In this document: positions 1-8,180 of the stretch, one piece after another
How the letters are laid out: each line of letters starts with the position of its first letter
How positions within the stretch are numbered: the stretch's first letter is position 1
Origin: Treponema sp.
Lineage (GTDB): Bacteria; Spirochaetota; Spirochaetia; Treponematales; Treponemataceae
Assembly: GCA_016293915.1 (NCBI GenBank)
Contig: JAEDCY010000006.1
Coordinates: 1 to 64,000 of the forward strand
Direction: 5' to 3'
DNA length: 64,000 nt
Program-made: the position numbers and the translations under genes
Notes under the pieces: generated by a model
Seen by the model: only the letters and a program-made list of their open reading frames with translations
Told to the model about the DNA's origin: nothing
Database searches by the model: none

Positions 1-20
1 TTTTTTTATCTCCGCACATT

Positions 21-50
21 ATAGCTTATTATAGATTATTACAGAATATT
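21..50. repeat. Three imperfect 10-bp tandem repeats upstream of a promoter
   Basis: Three consecutive decamers read ATAGCTTATT, ATAGATTATT and ACAGAATATT. They end just before the -35 box of the following lipoprotein gene. A period of about one helical turn and the A+T richness fit an UP-element-like or curved upstream segment; that role is inferred. Confidence 0.55.
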
Positions 51-53
51 ATC

Positions 54-83
54 TTGACAATTTGACACGGGGGGGGGGATAAT
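54..83 (+). promoter_or_regulatory. Promoter with a 10-G tract in its spacer
   Basis: A consensus -35 box TTGACA (54-59) and a -10 box GATAAT (78-83) are separated by 18 bp, and the spacer holds ten consecutive G residues (69-78, the last shared with the -10 box). A second TTGACA lies at 62-67 but has no well placed -10. Loss or gain of one G would change the spacer to 17 or 19 bp, so the tract could switch or tune expression of the downstream lipoprotein. The boxes and G run are seen directly; phase variation is inferred. Confidence 0.65.
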
Positions 84-143
84 TATTGAGGTATTTTTCA
101 TTTTTGAAAATTCGAAAAAAAAGTTTACAAGGAGTTCCCCCAT

Positions 144-2768
144 ATGAAAAAACTTCAAATTGCCTTTTTATTCGGCATTCTTTTATCTCTTTTTTCAATT
201 ACAAGTTGTAACCCTGGCGCAGATCCTGTTCTGACACCTGTTTTACCTGCAGAAACACCTGCTACACCGACAACACCAAACACACCGGCAAATCCAGCTA
301 CACCTTCTGATGAAAATACAGTTACTGTAACTTTCAATAATAATGGTACGATTTTAAGAACATCATCTGTAACAAGAGGAAGTACATTATCTGCTTCTCA
401 AAAACCATCTGACCCATACTCAAGTTACAACTATTTCTTGTACTGGTCTGAATCAAAAGCATCAAAAGCAACAGCTGTTGAATATGATTTTAGTAATCCT
501 ATTAGCGAAAATAAAACCCTGTATGCTATTTACACTCCTAAATTCTATTATACTTCTTCATCAATTATACAAAGTGTAACTGCCTCGCAAGCAGAGATTA
601 AGCTTAATGATGATACTGTTTATCCTCTGGAGGATGGTTCTTATGCAGGAATAAGTTTTCAGCATTCAACTGATGGTACAAATTATCAGGATTTTGCTGT
701 AAATAGTATTCCAGACTATAGAGATGAAAATGGATATAGATATCTAACCTATACATTCCAGACTGCTTTATCTGAAGGAACACATTATTTAAAAGTAACA
801 AATGGCCATCAAACTGGAACAAAGAGTGCTGGTATTTATGCACCTGCAGCAGTTACAAATCTATTCGCCACAGTTGCTGATTCTTATACAAAAATTTCTT
901 TCACAACAGCAACTGAAGGTTATTCTTACACTGTAAAAGTTTTCAACAATGATGTAGAAGTTGCTTCTAAATCAATAACCGCAAATTCTAATAACACCAC
1001 TAGAGACGTAGAATTCTTTGGTCTGGAAAATGGTACACAATATACCTTCAAAGTAATTACAAACGGTACAAACTTATCAGCCCAGACAACAGCTACACCA
1101 ACCATTACACAAAAATCAAGTGACTGGCTTGTAGTAATGTATATGGATGGTGATAACAACCTGAACGACCCTATTTTTATGGACATGAACGAGGCTGAAC
1201 ACGGTTTGTACCAAATCCGCAATTCAAATGGAAGTTCAGTCAGTGGTTTTGATTCAGTAAATGTTGTTGCTCTTTGGGACGGAGCCTCAAGCTTTGAAAA
1301 CCCAGATGGTAGTACAGGAACTCCTCAAATTGGAAATGCTGGAACGTATATTTATGAGCTTGGCCGTGATTATGATAATTCTACAACTTATACAACAAGT
1401 CCAGGATGCGTACTTTCAAGCGATACAAAAAATCTTTCGTATACAGCACCATGGCTTGTCGGTACAACACAAACAATTTCAACAAGCCTTCCAAATAATG
1501 CACATGGTGAATTGAACATGGGTGACAAGCAGACTCTCATAAACTTCTTAAACTGGGTAAATGCTCGTTACACTGCAACTAAGGGTGTAATCCTTCAGTT
1601 TAGCGATCATGGTGGCGGACCTAGAAGCGTAAGATATGTAAAAACTGCAGATGGCAGAACAATTAAGGTTGGTGATACAAGCGGACGCCGTGCACTCTGC
1701 TGGGATGAATACTCAAGTTCTGCTTTCCTTAAAACAAAAGACGTTTCAGATGCATTACAGGCTGCCGGTTATGCGTCAAATAAAGCAGCAATGATTTTGA
1801 TGGATGTATGTCTTGGTTCTTCACTTGAAGATGCATATCAGTTTAAGGATTATGCAAATTACCTTGCAGCATCACCAAATAATATTCCAGGACTGGGATT
1901 GGATTATGTTAATCTGATGAAATCATTTACACTTAATACTACAATTGAAGCTGTAGGACAGAAAATCGTTCAAGACTATAAAACACAGTATGGAAATAAT
2001 ACTACATTATGGAATAATTATGCTGCACAAGCTGGGGCATCTTCATATAATGATTTATCGACTGAACAAAAAGAATTACTTGAATGGTTTGGAGACTTAG
2101 GCTTTACAACCTTCACAATTACTGATCTAACTAAGATTGCTGATGTAAAAACTGCAATTGATTCTTTATGCGAAGTTCTTCTTTCAGTTACAGGAAAAGC
2201 AAAAACTATTATTGTTGATGCTAATGGATATTTTAGCCCTACAGCAACATCAACTACAACTACACAAAATTATGTTACTTATCTGGGGCAGCATCATGCA
2301 AATATTGTAAACTCTTTTTCAAGCCCTACAGTTTATAGCCTTGATGATTATATTTATTATCAGGGGACATATACCTGGCTTTATGATATAGGATATATAG
2401 CAAGAATGATGCAGTATTTTTCTGCTTCTACAATTACAATTGAAAGTTCAACATATTCAAATGAAAATGCCTGGCCTGAGTTATATACAGTTGCAACTAA
2501 CTTAATTACAAAACTTAATGATGCAATTAAGTACAGCTGGAGAGACAGTAAAGTTGCTTCAAATGGAGATTTCTATTCTCGAATTGATGGAAGCACTACA
2601 CAGTTCAGTCATTCTCTTGGTCTCACAATCTGTGGTGCGAATATTGCAACAAATGGTACAAATCTCGCACAGGGAAGCTGCCCTAGCTTCTACAAAACAG
2701 ACTTAGCCTTTGGTGCAGAATCTAGATGGGGAGACCTGCTTGAATACTGGTTTGGTACAGGTAACTAA
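144..2768 (+). CDS. Clostripain-family (C11) cysteine peptidase lipoprotein with InlB-type repeat and FN3-like domains
   Basis: An 874-residue protein that is probably exported and lipid-anchored: a charged N-terminus and hydrophobic stretch end in lipobox FSITSC (Cys22). A Pro/Thr-rich linker follows (about 25-55), then a Listeria-Bacteroides/InlB-type repeat (about 58-130, ending in an LYAIY motif), then one or two FN3-like beta domains (about 135-320). The C-terminal half begins DWLVVMYMDGDNNL, typical of clostripain (C11) peptidases, with the catalytic-type His489 in FSDHGGG and Cys556 in MDVCLGS. A Shine-Dalgarno AAGGAG lies 9 nt before the ATG. The likely role is a surface protease acting on host or dietary proteins; the substrate is unknown. 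The next lipoprotein gene starts 1 nt after the stop. The poly-G promoter suggests variable expression. Confidence 0.85.
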   Translation: MKKLQIAFLFGILLSLFSITSCNPGADPVLTPVLPAETPATPTTPNTPANPATPSDENTVTVTFNNNGTILRTSSVTRGSTLSASQKPSDPYSSYNYFLYWSESKASKATAVEYDFSNPISENKTLYAIYTPKFYYTSSSIIQSVTASQAEIKLNDDTVYPLEDGSYAGISFQHSTDGTNYQDFAVNSIPDYRDENGYRYLTYTFQTALSEGTHYLKVTNGHQTGTKSAGIYAPAAVTNLFATVADSYTKISFTTATEGYSYTVKVFNNDVEVASKSITANSNNTTRDVEFFGLENGTQYTFKVITNGTNLSAQTTATPTITQKSSDWLVVMYMDGDNNLNDPIFMDMNEAEHGLYQIRNSNGSSVSGFDSVNVVALWDGASSFENPDGSTGTPQIGNAGTYIYELGRDYDNSTTYTTSPGCVLSSDTKNLSYTAPWLVGTTQTISTSLPNNAHGELNMGDKQTLINFLNWVNARYTATKGVILQFSDHGGGPRSVRYVKTADGRTIKVGDTSGRRALCWDEYSSSAFLKTKDVSDALQAAGYASNKAAMILMDVCLGSSLEDAYQFKDYANYLAASPNNIPGLGLDYVNLMKSFTLNTTIEAVGQKIVQDYKTQYGNNTTLWNNYAAQAGASSYNDLSTEQKELLEWFGDLGFTTFTITDLTKIADVKTAIDSLCEVLLSVTGKAKTIIVDANGYFSPTATSTTTTQNYVTYLGQHHANIVNSFSSPTVYSLDDYIYYQGTYTWLYDIGYIARMMQYFSASTITIESSTYSNENAWPELYTVATNLITKLNDAIKYSWRDSKVASNGDFYSRIDGSTTQFSHSLGLTICGANIATNGTNLAQGSCPSFYKTDLAFGAESRWGDLLEYWFGTGN

Positions 2769-2769
2769 A

Positions 2770-3162
2770 ATGAAAAGATTTGCAATTTGTATTTTAATGA
2801 TTTCTTCTTTTCTCCTTATTTCTGCCTGCGCTACGAATAAGGAGACAGAAAAAGCGGCAGAAGACACTCAAACTTCTTCAACAGCCTCATTCAATTATAA
2901 ACCTTCTGTAAGTCACTCGTATCTTACAGAAGAAAATATTGGACAGGAAATTGTTGTAAAGGGAAAAATTGTTACAAGCGGAAACTCTTTTACTCTTTTA
3001 GAGAATCCGGATTCAAAGAGCAGAGTTTCTTTTGTTCTTGATTTTGAAGATGAAAGTCTTAAAGAAAAACTGACTGCCGGCAACATCGTTCAGCTTTCTG
3101 GTATTCTTACTTCGGCTGAATCGCCGTGGAAGAAGGGAATGAAAGTAAGTAAAGTTGAATAA
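2770..3162 (+). CDS. Small OB-fold lipoprotein
   Basis: A 130-residue lipoprotein with signal sequence MKRFAICILMISSFLLISAC and a lipobox cysteine at residue 20. A Ser/Thr/Glu-rich linker precedes a beta-rich domain (about 45-130) with the segments GQEIVVKGKIV, FTLLEN and GNIVQLSGIL. This spacing resembles tRNA_anti-like/OB-fold domains found in many bacterial lipoproteins; ligand and function are unknown. An upstream in-frame codon would add 20 residues lacking signal-peptide character, so the start at 2770 is preferred. It follows the peptidase gene by one nucleotide and is probably cotranscribed. Confidence 0.75.
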   Translation: MKRFAICILMISSFLLISACATNKETEKAAEDTQTSSTASFNYKPSVSHSYLTEENIGQEIVVKGKIVTSGNSFTLLENPDSKSRVSFVLDFEDESLKEKLTAGNIVQLSGILTSAESPWKKGMKVSKVE

Positions 3163-3196
3163 GAATAGATTGCTTTGGCTTCGTCTCGCAATGACA

Positions 3197-3263
3197 GACG
3201 GTGGTTGAGCTTGTCGAAACTACCGTCTGAGTTCTGCGGTGATTTCGACAGGCTCAATCACCG
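3197..3263. repeat. Foldback intergenic repeat, GGTTGAGCTTGTCGAAACC family
   Basis: Two inverted copies of the core GGTGGTTGAGCTTGTCGAAAC face each other across a short spacer; the second copy is in the opposite orientation (ATTTCGACAGGCTCAATCACC). The same family recurs at 12429-12493 and 51825-51890, and a relative with GAGTAG...GTATCG at 12759-12865 and 22371-22463. It lies between the ends of two convergent genes, so the hairpin may also act in termination. Confidence 0.7.
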
Positions 3264-3305
3264 TAATCGCAGTCTAATCACCGTAATCACAGTCTAATCA
3301 CTGTA
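3260..3305. repeat. 20-bp tandem repeat, 2.3 copies
   Basis: The unit ACCGTAATCGCAGTCTAATC is followed by a second copy with one change (ACCGTAATCACAGTCTAATC) and a partial third (ACTGTA). It extends the right end of the foldback repeat, as if the repeat boundary had been locally duplicated. No coding or promoter role is visible. Confidence 0.65.
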
Positions 3306-3316
3306 TTTTCAGTTCA

Positions 3317-4963
3317 TTATCCGTTTACAAGGATTTCTGAAATGTTGAAACAATTGTCACCGATATGTTCGATTGTTCTTACGATATCGATGTACAAAAG
3401 CTCTGACTTAACATCGGCACCGCCTTCGAGTCGCTTGCGGGCAACTTTCTTGAGGTCTTTACGGAAGGCGTCTATTCCATCTTCAAGCTCGCGGGCAAGT
3501 TCGAGTTTTTCCGGTGTAAGCTGTTTGTTGATGTTTATGCGGATAAACTGAAGGAACTGTCGGGCCAGTTCGATATAAGGCAAAAGACGCTCCATATCTT
3601 CGGACTGGAACTTCATCTTCTTTTCGATAGAACGCTTAATCAGCATGATTGTGCCGTAACAGCTGTCGCTCATGTTCTCAAGTTCATCAACTATCTGAAT
3701 CATGTTGGAAATATGATTCAACTGCTTTTCTGTAACCTGAAGAGATTCACACTTAATCAGATAGTGAGTAATCTGCTCATGCATCTGATCTGCGTAATCT
3801 TCTGCAAGCTCGCTTGCTTCGCCGTATTTTTCAATAAAATCATTATTGCGCTTTGTAACTCCAATCTGGATTTTATCAAACATGTCTGTTACAACATCGG
3901 TCATATCTGCAATAGCTTTTTCAGCCTGAATGATGTGAGTTGCAACAGAATCTTTTGCAAGAAGGCCGGTAAATTCCAGTTTGTATACGTTTGAAGTTTT
4001 TTCAGGATCATCTTTGATAATTTTCTTAGTAAGAAGAACAAGCGGATTCTGCAGAGGAAGCAAAATCAAAGTAGAAAGGGTTTTGAAAACTGTATGCAGC
4101 ATTGAAATACGGATTGCAATGTTTGAATGCTGTCCGCCCGGAGTAAGCATCATTACTAAATCCAGGAACGGATGGAAGAAGATAAGGGCCAGCACTGTAC
4201 CAAACACGTTGAACATAACGTGAATCAAAGCTGAACGGCGGGCATCTGCATTTGCTCCAAGTGACGCAAGAATTGCATCTATGGTTGAACCTACGTTAGA
4301 ACCAAGGGTCATTGCCGCAGCCATTTCCCAGTTGATAAGTCCGTTAAAGGCCATTGTAATTACGATTGCAGAAAAAGCTGAACTGGAATGCAGAAGGGCA
4401 GTAATCAGAATACCAATTACAAAACCAGCCATAATTGCAAGCGGACCACTTCCCTGAATCTTAAAGAGCCAGCCAAGCTGCTCAGGTGTAAATACAGCAG
4501 AAAGCCCGCTCAAACCAAGAAAGAGCATACCAAAACCCATAAGAGCTTCGGCCCAGTTTCTGTATTTTCCTTTTCTGATTAAAGCGCTGAAATAACCGAT
4601 TCCGAAAACCGGAATGGCAAAGGCTGAAATTTTAAAGTTGAATCCAAAAATAGAAACAATCCAGGCTGTAATTGTGGTACCGATGTTTGCACCGAATATA
4701 ACGCCGACAGACTGGGCAAGAGTCATAAGTCCGGAATTAACGAAGGTAACAACCATTACGGTAGTTGCACCCGATGACTGAATAATCATCGTAACAACAA
4801 GACCTGTCAGAAGGGAAGCAAATCGGTTTCCTGTAAGAACCGAAAGAGCTCGCTGAAGCTTTTCGCCGGAGCTCTTCTGAATACCGTCAGACATGAGCTT
4901 CATTCCGTAAAGAAGAAGGCCCAGACTACCAATCAGTTCTAAAACGGGCTGTATGACATTCAT
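3317..4963 (-). CDS. Na/Pi cotransporter family protein with PhoU-like C-terminus
   Basis: A 548-residue membrane protein. The N-terminal part (about 1-310) holds two inverted repeats typical of the Na+/phosphate cotransporter II family, with paired QSSGATT (about 62-68) and HSSSAFSAI (about 192-200) motifs and GANIGTT / GSNVGSTIDA segments. The C-terminal part (about 335-548) is a charged helical PhoU-like domain. The likely role is sodium-dependent phosphate uptake or export at the inner membrane, with the PhoU-like part regulating it. An AGGA ribosome binding site precedes the ATG. It appears monocistronic. A phosphate role fits the polyphosphate genes at 49.7-53.4 kb, but there is no physical link. 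Confidence 0.85.
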   Translation of the reverse strand: MNVIQPVLELIGSLGLLLYGMKLMSDGIQKSSGEKLQRALSVLTGNRFASLLTGLVVTMIIQSSGATTVMVVTFVNSGLMTLAQSVGVIFGANIGTTITAWIVSIFGFNFKISAFAIPVFGIGYFSALIRKGKYRNWAEALMGFGMLFLGLSGLSAVFTPEQLGWLFKIQGSGPLAIMAGFVIGILITALLHSSSAFSAIVITMAFNGLINWEMAAAMTLGSNVGSTIDAILASLGANADARRSALIHVMFNVFGTVLALIFFHPFLDLVMMLTPGGQHSNIAIRISMLHTVFKTLSTLILLPLQNPLVLLTKKIIKDDPEKTSNVYKLEFTGLLAKDSVATHIIQAEKAIADMTDVVTDMFDKIQIGVTKRNNDFIEKYGEASELAEDYADQMHEQITHYLIKCESLQVTEKQLNHISNMIQIVDELENMSDSCYGTIMLIKRSIEKKMKFQSEDMERLLPYIELARQFLQFIRININKQLTPEKLELARELEDGIDAFRKDLKKVARKRLEGGADVKSELLYIDIVRTIEHIGDNCFNISEILVNG

Positions 4964-5003
4964 ATTCCTATATTACTGAAAAAAGCCCTTCTTTTCAAGG
5001 TAA

Positions 5004-5074
5004 TTGAAATTGTGTAAAATTATTATATGATTGTCATGCAGCTCTACTTCTTAAAAGAGCTTACACAATGACAA
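5004..5074 (+). promoter_or_regulatory. Promoter and leader inverted repeat
   Basis: A -35-like TTGAAA (5004-5009) and -10-like TATGAT (5026-5031) have a 16-bp spacer. Just downstream an interrupted inverted repeat pairs TTGTCAT (5031-5037) with ATGACAA (5068-5074), and AGCTCT (5040-5045) with AGAGCT (5056-5061). The hairpin would lie in the 5' leader of the lipoprotein gene at 5090. Confidence 0.4.
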
Positions 5075-5089
5075 AAATTGGGTGTGGAA

Positions 5090-5860
5090 ATGAAAAATAA
5101 ATCATATATTATCTTAATGGCACTTGCTGCCACTCTGACTTTTACAGGCTGCAAAAAGCAGCAGAAAACTGCTGACACAAACAGTGTGGACCTTACCTTG
5201 AATATAGCCGAAGAAGCAAAACTTCAGCAGACTCCGCAAAAGTGGCATGTAACAAATAAGCGTATATGTGTTCTTTTTGGATATGATTTTAACAATCCGG
5301 AAATAAAAGAAAATCTGCTTGCTATTCTTAAAGAAAACTTTGGACTTGATGAAGACGGCGGTCTCATATACCCGCTCACCTACCCTGAAGATTTTAAACA
5401 CGGAATCCGAGGCTACGCTTCTGATTTTGCAGCAATTCTCCAGGACGACGAACTTGATCTTGCAGGAATTGTTCTGCTGGGTGCACCAGAAAATACTCAC
5501 ACTGCCCTCGCCCGAAATCAGGATAAATGGAACCAGGAAGTGCCTTACCCTGTTGTTGCACTTTTTCCTCAGGATGATGTTCTTGGAATTGAATCTACCT
5601 GCGACATTGTTGTAGACAAAGGTCAGACTGCAGGACTCACCGGTGAAATTGCACCTGAAGAATCAGATGGACAGATTCACCCGAATGCAGCAGAAATTAT
5701 TGTTGAAACAATCAAATATATTCAGCTGCTGGACGGAGCACCTTCTCGTACAAAAGAATTGCAGCAGCATATGGCTCAAATGCTCGAAGGCTTTCAGTTT
5801 CATCACTACATAGACCCTGAAAGCGGACTGCAGTCGATTAACCATTTTGTACTTAATTAA
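5090..5860 (+). CDS. Lipoprotein of unknown function, periplasmic-binding-like
   Basis: A 256-residue lipoprotein: MKNKSYIILMALAATLTFTGC gives a lipobox ending in Cys21. The mature part has alternating alpha/beta character (KRICVLFGYDF, AGIVLLGAP, PVVALFPQDD, CDIVVD), suggesting a Rossmann-like or periplasmic-binding fold. The second half mentions an ordered region LHP-type stretch IHPNAAEIIVETIKYI. I do not recognise the family with confidence. A TTG 12 nt upstream is a possible start, but ATG at 5090 gives the cleaner signal peptide. A foldback repeat follows the stop codon. Confidence 0.75.
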   Translation: MKNKSYIILMALAATLTFTGCKKQQKTADTNSVDLTLNIAEEAKLQQTPQKWHVTNKRICVLFGYDFNNPEIKENLLAILKENFGLDEDGGLIYPLTYPEDFKHGIRGYASDFAAILQDDELDLAGIVLLGAPENTHTALARNQDKWNQEVPYPVVALFPQDDVLGIESTCDIVVDKGQTAGLTGEIAPEESDGQIHPNAAEIIVETIKYIQLLDGAPSRTKELQQHMAQMLEGFQFHHYIDPESGLQSINHFVLN

Positions 5861-5867
5861 TTAACCG

Positions 5868-6008
5868 TCACCCTGAACTTAGGGAGCGACGGCTGCAAGC
5901 CGTAAAAATGCTCCAGTGGAGCATTTTTAGCGAGTCTCCGAGCAGCTATGCTGTGAAGGGGAAGGGGGCTTTATGCCAGATCCCGAAACAAGTTCGGGAT
6001 GACGTTCG
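5868..6008. repeat. Composite of palindromic intergenic repeats
   Basis: Several short palindromes are packed together: GTCACCCTGAACTTAGGGAG, GACGGCTGCAAGCCGT, AATGCTCCAGTGGAGCATT and ATCCCGAAACAAGTTCGGGAT. The last is a member of the TGAACTTGTTTCA/CGAAACAAGTTCGG family also seen at 6686-6744, 20664-20740 and 41999-42063. An open frame runs from the following gene back through the repeat, but its repeat-encoded residues are not considered protein coding. Confidence 0.65.
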
Positions 6009-6021
6009 ACGCGGAGTTTTT

Positions 6022-6678
6022 ATGATAGAGATTTCACAGCATAATCAGAATATAATCGGTTCGCGGGAAGCAATTGCGGCTCTGGAAAATAAAGACCATG
6101 CCCGGCTTCTTGTGATTTCGGACTCGCACGGAAGGTACGGCGTTTTTGAAAGCATTGTGCGCGGCTTTGGTCGCGAATGTGACGCGCTGATTTTTTGCGG
6201 CGACGGCGTGGGAGATGTAGCTCAGCTTTTGTATGCGCAGAAGGCTGATAAGAAGCTGGCGGAGTGCCTGCCGCCGGTGATTGCCGCCGTACACGGAAAC
6301 TGTGATCCATCCTCTTACCCCCTTGATAAGGGAAGTCTTTATTTTTCAAGTCTGATTGAACTTAAAGTAAACGGACGCGGAATTCTCATAACTCATGGCC
6401 ACAACCAGAATGTTGACTGGGGCGTAGAAACATTAGGCCTTGAAATGCAGGTAAGCGAATGCAACACTGCTTTTTACGGACACACCCATGTTGCCCGCGA
6501 AGATAATTTTAAGAATTTTAAGATTGTAAATCCGGGAAGCTGTTCAAGACCTCGTGGAGGCCAGCCGGCTAGTTTTGCCATTGCAACTGTAGAAAAAAAC
6601 TTTGTTGATATCGCTTTTATAAAAATGGAAACAGGCAGCGACGGATGTACAGAATATAAAATCTGGAATCCGTATTGA
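6022..6678 (+). CDS. YfcE/MJ0936-type metallophosphoesterase
   Basis: A 218-residue phosphodiesterase with the calcineurin-like metal motifs in order: DSHGRYG, FCGDGVGD, VHGNCD, THGHNQ and YGHTHVA. These match the YfcE family, small Mn2+-dependent phosphodiesterases of uncertain physiological substrate, in the cytoplasm. The start at 6022 has a GCGGAG ribosome binding site 5 nt upstream. The frame stays open upstream, but those 38 codons come from the palindromic repeat and are rejected. A foldback repeat follows the stop codon. It appears monocistronic. Confidence 0.85.
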   Translation: MIEISQHNQNIIGSREAIAALENKDHARLLVISDSHGRYGVFESIVRGFGRECDALIFCGDGVGDVAQLLYAQKADKKLAECLPPVIAAVHGNCDPSSYPLDKGSLYFSSLIELKVNGRGILITHGHNQNVDWGVETLGLEMQVSECNTAFYGHTHVAREDNFKNFKIVNPGSCSRPRGGQPASFAIATVEKNFVDIAFIKMETGSDGCTEYKIWNPY

Positions 6679-6685
6679 AAGAAAC

Positions 6686-6744
6686 GTCATCCTGAACTTG
6701 TTTCAGGATCTACAAATGAGACCCCGAAACAAGTTCGGGGTGAC
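6686..6744. repeat. Paired palindromic repeats, TCCTGAACTTGTTTCAGGA family
   Basis: Two palindromes lie next to each other: CATCCTGAACTTGTTTCAGG and CCCCGAAACAAGTTCGGGG. They fill the gap between two convergent genes, so the stem-loops could end both transcripts. Confidence 0.7.
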
Positions 6745-6753
6745 CAGTTGCAC

Positions 6754-7407
6754 TTACATCATAAAGCCAAAGCTGTCGTGGCCTGGATAAACCAAGGTTC
6801 CCGCAGGTATTTCACGATGCAGCCGTGCCAGGCTCTTTTGAATTTCAACTTCATCTCCGCCGTACATATCGGTTCGGCCATATCCACCGTAATCAAACAT
6901 TGTATCTCCGGAAATCAAAACTCCGCGCCCGCCTTCAGCTGCGTCTTCTTTATACAGACAGATTGAACCTGGTGTATGGCCAGGTGTATGTAAAACCTTC
7001 CAGCCAAAAATTGTCATGCCTTCGCGAAGTAAAGTATCTGCCGCTGGCTGTCCCCCCACTACCTCAAGTAATTCCAGCGCCCCGAAAAATCTCAGCACAG
7101 ACTGGTTCATCGGCCCGGCAAAACCACTACCTTTCAGTTCGTCTGCCTCAAGACCATGCACGCAAATTTTAACATTGGGAAAAGCAGCCTTAATAGGAGC
7201 TATTCCTGTAACATGATCAAAATGTGAATGAGTAAGTACTATACCGGCACATTCTAATTTATGGGATTTAAGATAATCTATGATAAGATTTTCATCGCCG
7301 GAAAGCGAACAGGCAGCGGGATCTACAATAAAACACTTGCCACCCTCTAGAGGAACGACAAGTGTATTTACCTTAAAAACGCCTGTATGAAGGACGTGTA
7401 TTTTCAT
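6754..7407 (-). CDS. Metallo-beta-lactamase-fold hydrolase, glyoxalase II-like
   Basis: A 217-residue MBL-fold protein. The zinc-binding motif is THSHFDHVTG (about 59-68), with further ligands in HTPGHTPGS (about 142-150), SGDTMFD (about 171-177) and a C-terminal PGHDSFG. The size and motif set fit the YcbL/GloB-like subgroup of thiolester hydrolases; the substrate is not determined. Its ATG overlaps the stop of the upstream DbpA-like gene in a TAATG arrangement, so translation is probably coupled. It is the last gene of the clpP operon. Confidence 0.85.
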   Translation of the reverse strand: MKIHVLHTGVFKVNTLVVPLEGGKCFIVDPAACSLSGDENLIIDYLKSHKLECAGIVLTHSHFDHVTGIAPIKAAFPNVKICVHGLEADELKGSGFAGPMNQSVLRFFGALELLEVVGGQPAADTLLREGMTIFGWKVLHTPGHTPGSICLYKEDAAEGGRGVLISGDTMFDYGGYGRTDMYGGDEVEIQKSLARLHREIPAGTLVYPGHDSFGFMM

Positions 7408-8177
7408 TAAACTCCAAAAGGCTCTTTATCTGCAGCGGCTTTTTCTGCGGCGGCATAAGCAGCAGCATCTTCTGCAGCCATTTCTGCCTCTTCGCTCTGT
7501 ATAGCAGCTTCTGCAGAATCTTCTGCAGCGTCTGCATCTGATTTCTGGCGGCTATAGCTTACTGCGAGCTTGCGTCCGCGGTAGTCATAACCATTAAGTT
7601 TATCAATAGCTGTCTGTGCATCTTCTGTATAAAGCTGAACAAAAGAGTAATTTGCAAGAACTTTAATATCGCCGATGCGCTCGCGGTCAATGCCTGCGAT
7701 TGCAATAAGAATACCAACAAGATCGCGTGGGTAAACACGGCGGTTTTTTCCAATACTGATAAAAATTGATGTAGCCTGATCTTCTGGGATTTCTACACGT
7801 GGATGACGTGGACGTTCTTCTTCTGCAGCAGCTGTTTCTGTTGTTTCTGCAGGGGCTTCGGTACGTTCCTGATGGTATTCCTGACGGAAGTTTCTTTCCT
7901 GACGATTGTTTCTCTGATTTCTATCGTTGCGGTCAAAGCGTTCATTTCTTTCAAAACGGTCGCGGCGGTTTCCAAATGAATGATAGTGCTTCAATGCTTC
8001 TTTAAGCAGATATGCAATTACATACTTACGAACTGTAAGCGGTACGTTCTTCTTAAAAAGTTTGTTCAAATCTGAAAGCAAATCAACATTTTCAGATGTT
8101 TTTACTTTTTCTGTAGCATTCTTGAGAAAATCCTCAAGCTGTGCTTCGTTAAGCTCAAATTCACGATTAAAAGCCAT
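7407..8177 (-). CDS. Stand-alone DbpA-type RNA-binding-domain protein
   Basis: A 256-residue protein in three parts. Residues 1-75 are helical and unrecognised. Residues about 78-130 are low-complexity Arg/Asn/Glu-rich with repeated RNxRxER-like steps. Residues about 133-212 match the DbpA C-terminal RNA-binding domain (IFISIGKNRRVYPRDLVGIL, GDIKVLANYSFVQL, GRKLAVSYSR). The tail is Ala/Glu-rich. DbpA domains normally sit at the C-terminus of DEAD-box helicases; no helicase core is present here. A role in binding structured RNA is inferred. An AGGAGA site lies within the end of the upstream GNAT gene, and the next gene overlaps its stop. Confidence 0.8.
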   Translation of the reverse strand: MAFNREFELNEAQLEDFLKNATEKVKTSENVDLLSDLNKLFKKNVPLTVRKYVIAYLLKEALKHYHSFGNRRDRFERNERFDRNDRNQRNNRQERNFRQEYHQERTEAPAETTETAAAEEERPRHPRVEIPEDQATSIFISIGKNRRVYPRDLVGILIAIAGIDRERIGDIKVLANYSFVQLYTEDAQTAIDKLNGYDYRGRKLAVSYSRQKSDADAAEDSAEAAIQSEEAEMAAEDAAAYAAAEKAAADKEPFGV

Positions 8178-8180
8178 TTT

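Noticed and set aside
62..67. Second TTGACA as the -35 box of the first gene
   Set aside because: No acceptable -10 box lies 16-19 bp downstream, while the TTGACA at 54-59 pairs well with GATAAT.
5908..6021. Open extension upstream of the metallophosphoesterase
   Set aside because: The 38 codons are translated palindromic repeat and lack a ribosome site; the start at 6022 has GCGGAG and matches the family's start.
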